The notes beneath the pieces are model-generated. The model did not search any database and was not told the DNA's origin. It saw only the letters and a program-made list of their open reading frames with translations. From contig CAJONG010000010.1 in the NCBI GenBank assembly GCA_905235845.1, positions 1-33,200 of the forward strand: a DNA stretch of 33,200 bases, in the 5' to 3' direction. Of this stretch, positions 33,110 through 33,200 are shown piece after piece; the first letter of the stretch is position 1; each line of letters begins with the position of its first letter. The position numbers were made by a program, and so were the translations under genes. Source of the stretch: an uncultured Lachnospiraceae bacterium (GTDB taxonomy: Bacteria; Bacillota; Clostridia; Lachnospirales; Lachnospiraceae).

Positions 33110-33200
33110 ACTCAACTACCAAGTGCAACACAGTTGTGCAAATATAGCATAAATTTAAGTTTGGGGGTATCGAAGTTCAAAAGTTTTCTCGGTCGGAGGT
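33110..33200. other. Sequence after the xseA break, possible insertion-sequence end
   Basis: These 91 bases do not encode the expected XseA continuation. They contain GTGCAACACAGTTGTGCA, an imperfect palindrome, and on the minus strand TATATTTGC, which fits a Bacteroidetes -7 box pointing back toward xseA. An insertion-sequence terminus is plausible, but the window ends before a transposase could be seen. Confidence 0.3.

Noticed and set aside
27217-33200. Large horizontal transfer of a Bacteroidales block into a Firmicute
   Set aside because: The block consists of ordinary housekeeping genes, has no mobility genes at the join, and begins in the middle of a gene fused in frame to another broken gene.
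1-33200. tRNA or rRNA genes
   Set aside because: I looked through the intergenic gaps and found no cloverleaf-like or rRNA-like sequence; a tRNAscan-SE run would be needed to exclude an atypical one.

Overview
The window is a join of two unrelated bacterial sequences. Bases 1 to about 27,216 look like an anaerobic Firmicute of the Lachnospiraceae type: GGAGG ribosome binding sites, -35/-10 promoters, ATA- and AGA-rich codon use, and typical genes (hemZ, a DUF6472-like small protein, a long FtsA-like protein beside polA and coaE). From about 27,217 to the end the genes, codon use and promoter signals are those of a Bacteroidales member: weak or absent Shine-Dalgarno sites, a TAnnTTTG -7 box, and the set tsaB, DUF3298 lipoprotein, lolA-like, folE, rlmI-like, yqaE, rpe and xseA. 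The join falls inside one open reading frame whose N-terminus is an OppB/DppB permease and whose C-terminus is the regulatory end of RelA/SpoT. This is best read as a metagenomic assembly chimera, so gene order across about 27.2 kb should not be interpreted biologically.

Region 1 (1-10,079, all minus strand): a likely hisS / zinc-finger membrane protein / polA / coaE / FtsA-like / WalJ-like operon with very tight spacing and overlaps, followed by a HAD phosphatase, an ACT-domain protein and a UPF0210 protein cut by the window edge. Region 2 (10,080-10,673): an intergenic stretch with the hisS promoter and two oppositely oriented, homologous, highly palindromic elements of about 225 bp. Their stems differ in sequence but keep pairing, which makes them the best candidate here for an undescribed structured or mobile element.

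Region 3 (10,674-20,586): a hexuronate catabolic locus. A minus-strand operon kduI-eda-kdgK-uxaC-uxaB-uxaA faces a divergent kduD and a downstream araC-type regulator. UxaC, UxaB and UxaA turn galacturonate into 2-keto-3-deoxygluconate (KDG). KduI and KduD bring the unsaturated uronate released by pectate or similar lyases to the same KDG. KdgK and Eda then split it to pyruvate and glyceraldehyde 3-phosphate. The divergent promoter region carries several palindromes placed as operators. No transporter or lyase is in the window.

Region 4 (20,719-24,350, minus strand): a degenerate-GGDEF membrane protein, a 57-residue DUF6472-like protein missed by the ORF track, a zinc-ribbon membrane protein, and a barnase-like secreted lipoprotein RNase followed at once by its barstar. 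Region 5 (24,503-27,216): hemZ (plus strand, apparently leaderless), a metallo-beta-lactamase-fold hydrolase and the RelA/SpoT C-terminus. Region 6 (27,217-33,200): the Bacteroidales segment. It ends in an xseA gene cut off after 90 codons, which suggests either an insertion or a second artificial join.
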